Assembly: GCF_021390335.1 (NCBI RefSeq)
Contig: NZ_JAJUXK010000010.1
Location: 62,001-126,000 of the forward strand
Origin: Dyadobacter sp. CY343
GTDB lineage: Bacteria; Bacteroidota; Bacteroidia; Cytophagales; Spirosomataceae
Reading direction: 5' to 3'
DNA length: 64,000 nucleotides
Shown here: positions 51,718 to 59,798 of the stretch, piece by piece
Layout of the letters: each line of letters begins with the position of its first letter
Numbering within the stretch: position 1 is the first letter of the stretch
The notes under the pieces: generated by a model
The model's input: only the letters and a program-made list of their open reading frames with translations
Databases searched by the model: none
Told to the model about the DNA's origin: nothing
Translations under genes and position numbers: made by a program

Positions 51718-51747
51718 TCCGGTTTTGATCTAATGAATAGTCCGGTT
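51718..51747 (+). promoter_or_regulatory. Possible MocR-binding direct repeat
   Basis: TCCGGTT occurs at 51718-51724 and 51741-51747, 23 bases apart. The first copy also forms CCGGA-N12-TCCGG with 51701-51705. The sites overlap the MocR start codon region. Direct-repeat operators near their own promoter are common for this family, but the assignment is speculative. Confidence 0.25.
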
Positions 51748-53220
51748 GAAATTCCATTTAAAAATATCATTCTGCTCGACAGGCTTTCCGGTACGCCGGT
51801 TTATCTGCAAGTGGCTCATAAACTGATCAATGCGATCCAGCGGGGGGTGCTGGCAAATGGCGCCAAACTTCCCGGAACCCGCTCGCTGGCCGAAATTCTG
51901 GAAGTGCACCGGAAGACCGTTGTGGCCGCCTACCAGGAGCTCGACGCCCAGGGCTGGATCGAAATGCGGCCGAATAAGGGTACCTATGTGACGTATTCAT
52001 CAGAAAACAGGTACCCGGGGCTGAAAAATTTCCGGGCGGAAGATCTGGTTAGTTACCCCCGCGAAACCGGTTTTGCATTTGAAAAAAGCATGCTGCTCGA
52101 TCGTCCTGTTTCTGTTTCAAATGTGGATCTTGAATTTACAGACGGGCTGCCCGACGTGAGACTGGCACCGATGGACAAACTGGCAAAAGCCTATTCAGGT
52201 GTTTTGAGAAGAAAAAATAACCGCAAATACCTGGGTTACTCGCACGCAGAAGGCAATATGTATTTTCGCGAAAAGCTTGCCGGATACCTCAACAATACCC
52301 GCGGGCTGCATATTAAAGCAGAAAATATCCTGACTACCCGGGGAGTTCAAATGGGTATTTACCTCGCCTCGCAGCTGTTGATCAACAAAGGAGATCGGGT
52401 TGTAGTGGCTGATCTGAGTTATTACACGGCCAATATGATTTTCCAAAAGGCCGGCGCACATATCCTTTCTATTCCGGTCGACGAGCAGGGAATATCGGTA
52501 GATGCATTGCGGAAGCTTTGTGAAACCACGCCGGTCCGCCTGCTCTATATTACGCCGCACCACCACTATCCCACCACCGTGACGCTCAGTGCCGAGCGGC
52601 GAATGGAGTTGCTGGGACTTTCGGTGAAATTTGGATTTATCATTCTGGAAGACGATCACGATTACGATTTCCACTATAATAGTAGTCCGGTGCTGCCGCT
52701 CGCAAGTGCCGATCGCGCTGGAATGGTGGTGTATGTAGGCTCATTTTGCAAGGCGCTGGCACCCGGGTTGCGCTCGGGTTACCTGGTTGCGCCCGCTGAT
52801 CTGATCACTGAGCTGGGGAAGTTTAGGCGGATCATTGACCGGCAGGGGGATTTGATGATGGAGCAGGCACTGGGCGAATTGCTGGACGAAGGCGAAGTGC
52901 AGCGGCATATCAAGAAGGCGCAAAAAGTGTATCACCAGCGCCGCGACCTGCTGGAAACGCTGCTGAATGCCCATTTAAGCGATTATCTCACATTCAAATC
53001 TCCCCCCGGCGGACTGGCTTTCTGGACGGAGTGGCGGAAGGATATTAATCTGATGCGCGTCAGCAAGGCTTGTCTGAAACGAAACCTGCATTTGCCGCAA
53101 ACCTTACTTTTTCAAACGGGAAAGTTAAGTGCGGTGCGCCTCGGTTTCGGAAATATGAATGAGGATGAAATGCGGGAAGCGATCCTGATTCTGAGTGAAG
53201 TAGTGGCGCAGGAAAGCTGA
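51733..53220 (+). CDS. MocR/PdxR-family regulator (GntR winged helix fused to aminotransferase)
   Basis: A 495-residue fusion. The GntR helix-turn-helix (about 20-88) has VYLQVAHKLINAIQRGVLANGAKLPGTRSLAEIL, and a fold-type I aminotransferase domain follows with Lys340 in VGSFCKALAPG as the PLP lysine. Such proteins sense PLP or amino compounds and often control a divergent gene, here the TonB-dependent receptor. The actual target is not known. Confidence 0.92.
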   Translation: MNSPVEIPFKNIILLDRLSGTPVYLQVAHKLINAIQRGVLANGAKLPGTRSLAEILEVHRKTVVAAYQELDAQGWIEMRPNKGTYVTYSSENRYPGLKNFRAEDLVSYPRETGFAFEKSMLLDRPVSVSNVDLEFTDGLPDVRLAPMDKLAKAYSGVLRRKNNRKYLGYSHAEGNMYFREKLAGYLNNTRGLHIKAENILTTRGVQMGIYLASQLLINKGDRVVVADLSYYTANMIFQKAGAHILSIPVDEQGISVDALRKLCETTPVRLLYITPHHHYPTTVTLSAERRMELLGLSVKFGFIILEDDHDYDFHYNSSPVLPLASADRAGMVVYVGSFCKALAPGLRSGYLVAPADLITELGKFRRIIDRQGDLMMEQALGELLDEGEVQRHIKKAQKVYHQRRDLLETLLNAHLSDYLTFKSPPGGLAFWTEWRKDINLMRVSKACLKRNLHLPQTLLFQTGKLSAVRLGFGNMNEDEMREAILILSEVVAQES

Positions 53221-53287
53221 GTTGGAATCCTGAATTATTCAATTAATTTGTGATAAATTCATAAACCTGCCACGCAACTTCCCCGGT

Positions 53288-54643
53288 ATGAAGAAGAGAA
53301 CATTTATTAAATTATCATCTGCATTCATGACAGCTCCATTATTCTCTCCGCTAACCGGTTGGGCCGCAAACGGTCGGGCCGCAAAAGAAAAGCTAAAAAA
53401 CTGGGCGGGTAATCTCGAATATAGCACCGACAAGCTGGATTCAGCGAAATCGTTGCAGCAGGTGAAGGAAATAGTTGCCAAATATCCGAAGCTGAAAGTG
53501 CTCGGCACGCGGCATTGTTTCAATAATATCGCAGACACGAAAGACCAGTTTATATCTGTCGTTAATGCCGACGAGCAGATCGTTTTAGACGAAAAAAATA
53601 AGACAGTTACTGTGAATGCCGGACTGAAATATGGCCAGCTGAGCCCGGCTTTACATAAAAAAGGATTTGCATTGCATAACCTCGCCTCGCTGCCGCACAT
53701 TTCCGTAGCCGGCGCCTGTGCGACTGCTACGCACGGTTCGGGGGAGAAAAATGGAAATATGTCGACGGCGGTTGCTGCGATGGAGTTGGTTACCGCGAGC
53801 GGGGAAGTAGTTCGGTTAAGCAGAAAAAACGATGGGGAGAAATTCAATGCGGCGGTTGTAAACCTGGGTGCATTGGGCGTGGTGACGCAGGTTACCCTCG
53901 ATGTGCAGCCGACATTTATGATGGGACAATATGTGTACGAAAACCTGCCGCTTGACCAGTTAAAGGAGCATTTTGATGCGATTGAATCTGCCGGATATAG
54001 TGTCAGCCTTTTCACCAACTGGCAAAGTAACGCGATTCAGGAAGTGTGGGTAAAATTCAAGGTTGGAGATAATGCTTTCAAAGCAGAAAAGGAATTTTTC
54101 GGAGGAAAACTCGCTACTAAAAACCTGCATCCGATCCCGGAACTTTCAGCCGAAAACTGTACCGAGCAAATGGGCGTGCCGGGTCCCTGGTACGATCGGA
54201 TGCCGCATTTCAAAATGGGTTTTACGCCCAGCAGCGGAAAAGAGTTGCAGTCGGAATATTTCGTGCCGCGCAAAAATGCCGTGGAAGCTATTATGGCGAT
54301 TTCCAAACTGGGCAACCAGGTCGGCCCGCACCTTTTTACCTCCGAGATCCGGACTGTTGCGGCGGACAATTTGTGGCTCAGCCCGTGTTACAAGCAGGAT
54401 TCGGTCGCTATTCACTTTACCTGGAAACAGGAATGGGCGGCTGTGAGCAAGCTTTTGCCTGTTATTGAACGCGAACTTGCCCCGTTCAATGTCCGGCCGC
54501 ATTGGGGGAAACTTTTTACAATTTCGCCTGTACTTCTTGAAAAACGGTATGAGAAACTGGCTGATTTCAGAAAGCTGGCCAGGGAATACGATCCGAAGGG
54601 AAAATTCGTCAATGACTTCCTGAAGCTGAACGTGTTCGGTTGA
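53288..54643 (+). CDS. Exported FAD-binding oxidoreductase, alditol/xylitol oxidase-like
   Basis: The 451-residue protein follows the VAO-family alditol oxidase plan. It starts NWAGNLEYS and contains GTRHCFNNIADT, where the His lines up with the covalent-FAD histidine of alditol oxidase. ASLPHISVAGACATATHGSG, NLGALGVVTQVTLDVQP and a C-terminal RPHWGKLF follow. These enzymes oxidise polyols at C1 with oxygen. The N-terminus KKRTFIKLSSAF followed by a hydrophobic stretch resembles a Tat signal with Lys-Arg instead of Arg-Arg. It is a single gene. Confidence 0.85.
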   Translation: MKKRTFIKLSSAFMTAPLFSPLTGWAANGRAAKEKLKNWAGNLEYSTDKLDSAKSLQQVKEIVAKYPKLKVLGTRHCFNNIADTKDQFISVVNADEQIVLDEKNKTVTVNAGLKYGQLSPALHKKGFALHNLASLPHISVAGACATATHGSGEKNGNMSTAVAAMELVTASGEVVRLSRKNDGEKFNAAVVNLGALGVVTQVTLDVQPTFMMGQYVYENLPLDQLKEHFDAIESAGYSVSLFTNWQSNAIQEVWVKFKVGDNAFKAEKEFFGGKLATKNLHPIPELSAENCTEQMGVPGPWYDRMPHFKMGFTPSSGKELQSEYFVPRKNAVEAIMAISKLGNQVGPHLFTSEIRTVAADNLWLSPCYKQDSVAIHFTWKQEWAAVSKLLPVIERELAPFNVRPHWGKLFTISPVLLEKRYEKLADFRKLAREYDPKGKFVNDFLKLNVFG

Positions 54644-54734
54644 AACTTTCCTCGAATACGATGTAGAAACTGGCACGAATAGCGCGGCGTTTGCGTTCTT
54701 CAGTGTAGACATTTTGCGCTAATCAACATCTATA

Positions 54735-55409
54735 ATGGCAACAAAATTGAGAGAACTTCCGGCCGCTGCACAGGAGATTACCTCCGAAAAAATTACCGAA
54801 TTATTCATGCATTACTGTTTGGAACACAACAAAAAGCCTGAGTCGGTGTATTTGTTCTGCAAGCAGAATGGAATTGTGGAAAAGGATTTTTACAAACATT
54901 TCTCGTCCATTGACGCGATTGAAAAAAGTGTATTCGTGAGCTTTCACAAGCTCGCAGTACAGCTGATGGATCAGAGTCAAGATACAGTATTACTGGGTTT
55001 TCAGGATAAGTTGCTTACTTACTACTACACTTATTTTGAGATACTTACAGCGAATAGAAGCTATGTGATACTGGCTTTGAAAGACAATAAGAACAAGCTG
55101 GATAGTCTGATGAAGTTGAAGGAATTCCGGAAGGAATTCAAGGAATTTATCAACCAGATCAGTGCGGGTTACCTCAAAATGAAGAGTGAAAGGATTCGCA
55201 GCGCGCAGCAGGATGCGCTGAACGAAGGCGCCTGGATCCAGTTCCTGGTGACCTTGAAATTCTGGCTCGACGACGAGTCGATCGGGTTTGAAAAAACAGA
55301 CCTGTTTATCGAAAAGTCGCTCCGAGCCACATTCGACCTGATCGATACTTCACCACTTGAAAGCATTATTGATTTTGGAAAATTTCTCATTAAAGAAAAG
55401 CTGCGGTAG
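54735..55409 (+). CDS. TetR-family regulator paired with ABC1 kinase
   Basis: The N-terminal helix-turn-helix (about 14-60: ITSEKITELFMHYCLEHNKKPES, GIVEKDFYKHFSS) is followed by an all-helical ligand domain to residue 224. It ends 2 bases before the ABC1 kinase start, so the two are translated together. The ligand is unknown. Confidence 0.85.
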   Translation: MATKLRELPAAAQEITSEKITELFMHYCLEHNKKPESVYLFCKQNGIVEKDFYKHFSSIDAIEKSVFVSFHKLAVQLMDQSQDTVLLGFQDKLLTYYYTYFEILTANRSYVILALKDNKNKLDSLMKLKEFRKEFKEFINQISAGYLKMKSERIRSAQQDALNEGAWIQFLVTLKFWLDDESIGFEKTDLFIEKSLRATFDLIDTSPLESIIDFGKFLIKEKLR

Positions 55410-55411
55410 GA

Positions 55412-56713
55412 ATGGAGACAATTGATAGTATACCTACCTCGAAAATTCAGCGTGCCTCTAAATTGATCTCGACCGGCGTGAAAATCGGCGGGAATTATTT
55501 GAAGTATTACGGCGAGAAAATCACAAATCCGGAGTCGGCACGTGATAATTTGAATACGAATAATGCGGAAGATATATACGATGGCCTCAAAAACCTGAAA
55601 GGCAGTGCATTAAAGCTGGCTCAAATGCTGAGTATGGAGAAGAATTTCCTTCCCCAGGCTTATGTGGAGAAGTTTTCGCTGTCGCAGTTTTCGGTACCGC
55701 CGCTCTCCGCTCCGCTGGTTGTGAAAACATTCCGTAAATATTTCGGCAAATCGCCGCTTGATCTTTTCGACAGTTTTGATGCGAATGCGATTAATGCCGC
55801 GAGCATCGGGCAGGTGCATAAAGCTACGCTTGGAGATAAACAATTGGCAGTAAAAATTCAGTATCCCGGCGTTGCGGAAAGCATTTCAACAGACCTTGCC
55901 TTGGTGAAGCCGATCGCGATGCGGATGTTCAATATTCAGGCAAAAGACTCGGATAAGTATTTCAAAGAGGTTGAGACCAAGCTGACGGAAGAAACCAATT
56001 ACATTCTGGAAATTGCGCAAAGTGCTGAAATAGCAGAGGCTTGTGCCCATATTCCAAATCTTCGCTTTCCGGTGTACTATCCCGAATATTCGTGCGAAAG
56101 GGTTATTACGATGGACTGGATGCAGGGAAGGCATTTATCAGAGTTTACGAAGACTAATCAAGACCAGCATTTAGCCAATAAAATTGGGCAGGCGCTTTGG
56201 GATTTTTATATGTTCCAGGTACATCAGTTGCGAAAAGTCCACGCAGATCCGCACCCCGGCAATTTCCTGATCGACGAGCAGGATAACCTGATTGCAATTG
56301 ATTTTGGCTGTATCAAAGAGATTCCTGAATCGTTTTACACACCATATTTCGATCTGGCCGAGCCTGAAAATCTGAACGATCCGCTTATCTATAATAAAAG
56401 GCTTGTGGAACTGGAAATCCTGACACCAAAGGATACAGAAAAGGAGATCATCTATTTCTCAAATCTCTTCAAAGACGTACTCGGACTTCTGACACAGCCA
56501 TTTAACTCGGATACATTTGATTTTTCAGACGAAACGTTCTTCCTGAAACTGGCCGCACTCGGTGAGAAATACGCCAACGATAAAGAACTTCGCAAAATGA
56601 ATATGAACCGCGGATCCAAGCATTTCATTTATATGAACAGGACCTTTTTCGGCCTGTTCAGCCTGCTGCACGATTTGAAGGCAACAGTGGAAACGAAGCA
56701 GCTAGCGGTGTAA
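55412..56713 (+). CDS. ABC1/UbiB/COQ8-family atypical kinase
   Basis: A 433-residue protein with the UbiB-family features: an N-terminal K68-L-A-Q71 in the place of the KxGQ motif, an Ala-rich loop NAASIGQVHKA, the lysine in AVKIQYPGV, catalytic VHADPHPGNFL and metal-binding AIDFGC. The Gly of KxGQ is replaced by Ala. It has no C-terminal membrane helices. Family members act as ATPases in quinone or lipid metabolism. The gene is coupled to the TetR regulator and followed by a terminator. Confidence 0.9.
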   Translation: METIDSIPTSKIQRASKLISTGVKIGGNYLKYYGEKITNPESARDNLNTNNAEDIYDGLKNLKGSALKLAQMLSMEKNFLPQAYVEKFSLSQFSVPPLSAPLVVKTFRKYFGKSPLDLFDSFDANAINAASIGQVHKATLGDKQLAVKIQYPGVAESISTDLALVKPIAMRMFNIQAKDSDKYFKEVETKLTEETNYILEIAQSAEIAEACAHIPNLRFPVYYPEYSCERVITMDWMQGRHLSEFTKTNQDQHLANKIGQALWDFYMFQVHQLRKVHADPHPGNFLIDEQDNLIAIDFGCIKEIPESFYTPYFDLAEPENLNDPLIYNKRLVELEILTPKDTEKEIIYFSNLFKDVLGLLTQPFNSDTFDFSDETFFLKLAALGEKYANDKELRKMNMNRGSKHFIYMNRTFFGLFSLLHDLKATVETKQLAV

Positions 56714-56732
56714 TAATTGATATTGTCCTATT

Positions 56733-56766
56733 AAAAAATGGCAGACCGGGAGGTCTGCCATTTTTT
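56733..56766 (+). terminator. Rho-independent terminator after the ABC1 kinase gene
   Basis: A perfect 15-bp stem (56733-56747 with 56752-56766) includes A6 and T6 ends, with loop GGGA. It lies 19 bases after the stop. Confidence 0.93.
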
Positions 56767-56850
56767 GTTATACTTGAATTCAGATTTTCTAAAATATGTT
56801 TAACTTTAATAAATAGCCATTATGGCGTCACACACACTTTCGCGGACATT

Positions 56851-57159
56851 ATGGTTGTGATCAGTTACAAATTGATCAGGGAGTTTACAGTACATTATCC
56901 AGATTCAGCTAATGCTTTAAATACCTGGTTTAAAGCATCAGAAAAGGCAAACTGGTCGAATTTTCATCAATTAAAAGAAGATTTCAATTCGGTCGACGCC
57001 GTCGGAAATGATAGATACGTATTTAACATAAAGGGAAACAATTATCGGCTAATAGCCCTTATCAACTTTAGTATCAGGACTATTTATCTGTTGTTTATCG
57101 GGACGCACGGTGAATACGATAAAATAGATGCCTCAACAATTAAGCTCAGAAAAAAATGA
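56851..57159 (+). CDS. higB: HigB-type mRNA interferase toxin
   Basis: The 102-residue protein follows the HigB-like toxin family. It starts VISYKLIREFTVHYPDS and continues with LNTWFKASEKANWSNFHQLKEDFNSVDAV, GNDRYVFNIKGNNYRLIALI and YLLFIGTHGEYDKID. The basic and aromatic residues expected for ribosome-dependent mRNA cleavage are present, so it looks functional. Its stop overlaps the antitoxin start (ATGA). The toxin-first order is normal for higBA. Confidence 0.9.
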   Translation: MVVISYKLIREFTVHYPDSANALNTWFKASEKANWSNFHQLKEDFNSVDAVGNDRYVFNIKGNNYRLIALINFSIRTIYLLFIGTHGEYDKIDASTIKLRKK

Positions 57160-57359
57160 ATAGTACCTACACGAAAATAGAAAGCGAGCCAGAGTATAAC
57201 CGTATTATGGAGGAGATATTGGTCTTAATGAATAAAGGCGAGGTCAATCTTTCTGAGGCGGAAATGCAGAAGATCCGCAAAATGGCACTGGCGGCAGAAG
57301 CTTATGAGAGAGAGCATTATTATATTGAGCCTCCCAAAGCACTGCAAGGTATGGTCTAG
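57156..57359 (+). CDS. higA: HigA-like antitoxin, N-terminal half only
   Basis: The 67 residues match the N-terminal part of HigA-type antitoxins: ESEPEYNRIMEEILVLM, then KIRKMALAAEAYEREHYYIEPP. Usual members continue after the EPP segment with a helix-turn-helix of about 50 residues. Here a TAG at 57357 ends the frame, and the following bases hold no helix-turn-helix in any frame before the VOC gene begins on the other strand. It is either a 3'-truncated antitoxin or a short natural variant that neutralises without binding DNA. Confidence 0.7.
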   Translation: MNSTYTKIESEPEYNRIMEEILVLMNKGEVNLSEAEMQKIRKMALAAEAYEREHYYIEPPKALQGMV

Positions 57360-57390
57360 ACGCCGATTTTATCCTGAAAACACATTAACC

Positions 57391-57765
57391 CTATTCCAAC
57401 GTAAACTCCGGGTTATAGATCACGCCAATCACATTTCCCCAGGGGTCGAGCACGGAGGCTACTACGATATCGCCGCCGACATTGGCCGGCTCTTCGTGGG
57501 GCGTAGCGCCAAGGCTTATCAGTCTGTCAAACTCCTGCCCGGCGTTTTCGACTCCCCAATAGGTTACTACATTCGCTGTCTTTCCGGACATTTCTGCCTC
57601 TTCCGGCTGCAAGCCTAATTCGTAGCCGGCGATATTGAACCCGACATAAAACGGCTCGTCGAAATACGGTGCCGTTTCGAATGCTGCGGTGTACCAGGCT
57701 TTTGCTTTTTCAATGTCGGGGACTTTGTAAATGGTAGTCCGGAGACCGAGGAATTTCTTTGCCAT
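57391..57765 (-). CDS. VOC (glyoxalase/bleomycin-resistance fold) protein
   Basis: A 124-residue VOC domain: LRTTIYKVPDIEKAKAWYTAAF, a central GYELGLQPEE and the C-terminal VLDPWGNVIGVIYNPEF. The family includes glyoxalases and dioxygenases, and no specific activity is evident. The ATG at 57765 is chosen because it begins the domain; an upstream in-frame ATG at 57804 would overlap the GNAT gene. It is the last gene of a DUF72-GNAT-VOC run. Confidence 0.87.
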   Translation of the reverse strand: MAKKFLGLRTTIYKVPDIEKAKAWYTAAFETAPYFDEPFYVGFNIAGYELGLQPEEAEMSGKTANVVTYWGVENAGQEFDRLISLGATPHEEPANVGGDIVVASVLDPWGNVIGVIYNPEFTLE

Positions 57766-57776
57766 TTGCTTACTTT

Positions 57777-58244
57777 TTAAGGTTTCAAATCCTTTTGCAT
57801 ACAAACACTATAATCCGATACTTCTAAAATCGGATCGGTAACCGGCTTGTAACCTAACTTTTTATACAATGCTATTGCCTGAGGCTGCCCTTTGCCGGTT
57901 TCAAGAAACGCAGTATTATATCCCAATTCCAGCGCCCACTTCTCTATCTCAGCTACCAGAGCCGACGCAATCCCGCGACCGCGAAAATCGGGCTCCACAT
58001 ACATCCGTTTGAGCTCTATGGTGTTCGTGCTCAGTATCTTAAAACAGCCGCAAGCGGCAAGGCGGCCGTGGGAATAGGCAAGTAAAACCGTTTTTAAACC
58101 TGTGATCCTGTTGTACTCCTCAAAATCCTCCTTTTTAGTATTGTATATCCGGCAAAGCTCGTCGTCCAGCTTGTCCGTTAATGTTTTAAAGTCAGGATTT
58201 TCGCTGTTTGTCCTGATTAGCTCGGTCATTTTTTCAGAACTCAA
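57777..58244 (-). CDS. GNAT-family N-acetyltransferase
   Basis: A 155-residue GNAT with acetyl-CoA motif A IELKRMYVEPDFRGRGIASAL, where RGRGIA is the pyrophosphate loop, and the C-terminal ALYKKLGYKPV. The substrate is unknown. Its start overlaps the DUF72 stop by 4 bases (ATGA). Confidence 0.9.
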   Translation of the reverse strand: MSSEKMTELIRTNSENPDFKTLTDKLDDELCRIYNTKKEDFEEYNRITGLKTVLLAYSHGRLAACGCFKILSTNTIELKRMYVEPDFRGRGIASALVAEIEKWALELGYNTAFLETGKGQPQAIALYKKLGYKPVTDPILEVSDYSVCMQKDLKP

Positions 58245-59137
58245 AGCAGCTTAATCTGCCCCGCATTCTTCGGGTCAATAGGTACGTGCAGGTTCATTCC
58301 CAACTCGTCATTGAATTTCCGGATCAGGTAACCTGATAGAAAGGGCGAGGCTTCTTCGTGGTTTTGATGGACGAAAAAGTAGATTTTTTCAATACCTTCT
58401 GCTACCCAGACTTTTATCCTTTCAAACCACTCGTCGAGCCTGGTATAATCAGAATCTACATTGGCGCCATTGTAACGGATAAACGCGATAGGCGTAGTCA
58501 AACGCATGTGCAGCAGGTCGCGGCGCCCGGCTGCGTCGGTGATGATGTGCGTGATGTTATTTTTTTCGAGCACTTCGTAAAACTCGGTATTATCGAATGT
58601 GCCGTCGTACCAGCCGGTGTGCCGCAATTCCAGCGCAAGCGGAAAGCCTGATGGCCATTCTTCCAGATATGCTTTCAGTGCTTCCCAGTTCTTGGGTCCA
58701 AAATTATCCGGCATTTGCAAAAACAGCATTCCCAGTTTTTCCTGCAAATGCGAAATCCCGTCGAGGTACACGTCAGTTTGTTCCTTTGCTTCTTTCAGCC
58801 TTTTCCAGTGGCTGACACCCTGGTGTATCTTGGGAAAAAACTTGAAACCGGGAGTCGTTTTATTGTACCAGCCCTCAATGGTTTCAACAGGGAAATTATT
58901 ATAAAATGTGGCATTCAATTCGATGCTGTTGAACTGCGTCGCGTAGTAGCCCAGCTCATCTTTGGTCCCTTTCGGGTAGAAGGTTTTCAGGTCCGTTTTG
59001 TTCCATTTGGCGCATCCGATACAAATTTCGGGGTTGCCCCCGCCTTTTGCATTGGCAAAAATAATCTTGGTCCCAGGCGCGTCGGGCGGCAGCGTGAAAT
59101 CGATTTCTGCGGGATTGTCAACTTTTCCGAATTTCAT
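58241..59137 (-). CDS. DUF72 domain protein
   Basis: The 298-residue TIM-barrel-like protein has the family marks ICIGCAKWNKTDLKTFYP, FNSIELNATFYNNFP, FKFFPKIHQGVSHWKRL, LALELRHTGWY and IYFFVHQNHEEASP. It is widespread and of unknown function. It lies 45 bases behind the cupin gene and is coupled to the GNAT gene. Confidence 0.92.
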   Translation of the reverse strand: MKFGKVDNPAEIDFTLPPDAPGTKIIFANAKGGGNPEICIGCAKWNKTDLKTFYPKGTKDELGYYATQFNSIELNATFYNNFPVETIEGWYNKTTPGFKFFPKIHQGVSHWKRLKEAKEQTDVYLDGISHLQEKLGMLFLQMPDNFGPKNWEALKAYLEEWPSGFPLALELRHTGWYDGTFDNTEFYEVLEKNNITHIITDAAGRRDLLHMRLTTPIAFIRYNGANVDSDYTRLDEWFERIKVWVAEGIEKIYFFVHQNHEEASPFLSGYLIRKFNDELGMNLHVPIDPKNAGQIKLL

Positions 59138-59182
59138 ATTATAGCCTGAATTTTGTCAAATCAATGGAAAGCCTTTTCTTGT

Positions 59183-59698
59183 TTATCTCCCAAAATCATC
59201 CTGAACACGCACAATATCGTCTTCATCAGAAGGATTGGCAGGATCCGTGTGTTGCCAGATCTCAGCTACAAAACCCCATTCATTTACTCCAACCAGCCGG
59301 TGGCGTTCGCCTTTTTTCAGATCGACAACAGTTCCGATCGGTAGTTGCTGCAATTCGGTTTCTTCGTCGGTATCACTGATCACGATTCCTGCGTTTCCGC
59401 CTATTACTTTCCAGATCTCAGCGCGGCGGTGGTGATATTGCCAGGAGAGGCGCTTGTTTGGAGCCACTACCAGAATTTTAGGACTCAATTTTTCGTAGCC
59501 TGCGAAGTCTTCCAGTGACAAATGCGGGAAAAAAGTAGAAATGAATTGAGGCGCCTGACTTTCGTCTAAAACAAAAAAGCCGCCCCAGGGTCGAGAATGA
59601 TCTTTGCTGACAACCGTGAAGCCCTGCTCGTCGATAAACTGCTGAACTTTTGCAAAAACGACATCTTTGTCCGCATCGGCTGTGAATGATTGTATCAT
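59183..59698 (-). CDS. Cupin protein related to type II phosphomannose isomerase
   Basis: A 171-residue cupin. SRPWGGFFVL and APNKRLSWQYHHRRAEIWKVIGG are the typical type II mannose-6-phosphate isomerase/GDP-mannose pyrophosphorylase C-terminal features; GERHRLVGVNEWGFVAEIWQ supplies the second metal-binding block. There is no nucleotidyltransferase domain. The product may be an isomerase or a sugar-phosphate binding protein. Confidence 0.82.
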   Translation of the reverse strand: MIQSFTADADKDVVFAKVQQFIDEQGFTVVSKDHSRPWGGFFVLDESQAPQFISTFFPHLSLEDFAGYEKLSPKILVVAPNKRLSWQYHHRRAEIWKVIGGNAGIVISDTDEETELQQLPIGTVVDLKKGERHRLVGVNEWGFVAEIWQHTDPANPSDEDDIVRVQDDFGR

Positions 59699-59798
59699 AT
59701 AAAGGGAAATAACGTAGATAAGGTGAATTTCAAAATTAGAACAAAAAACAAAAAGTCAACCTAAAAATTACCGTGTGACAGGTTTAGATAACCTTCGG

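Noticed and set aside
51586..51732. Cobalamin riboswitch upstream of the BtuB-sized receptor
   Set aside because: The gap is too short, lacks a B12-box-like sequence and is taken up by the 7-bp array.
57304..57618. Plus-strand frame that could have supplied the missing HigA half
   Set aside because: It lies antisense to the VOC gene and shows no helix-turn-helix; it cannot restore HigA.
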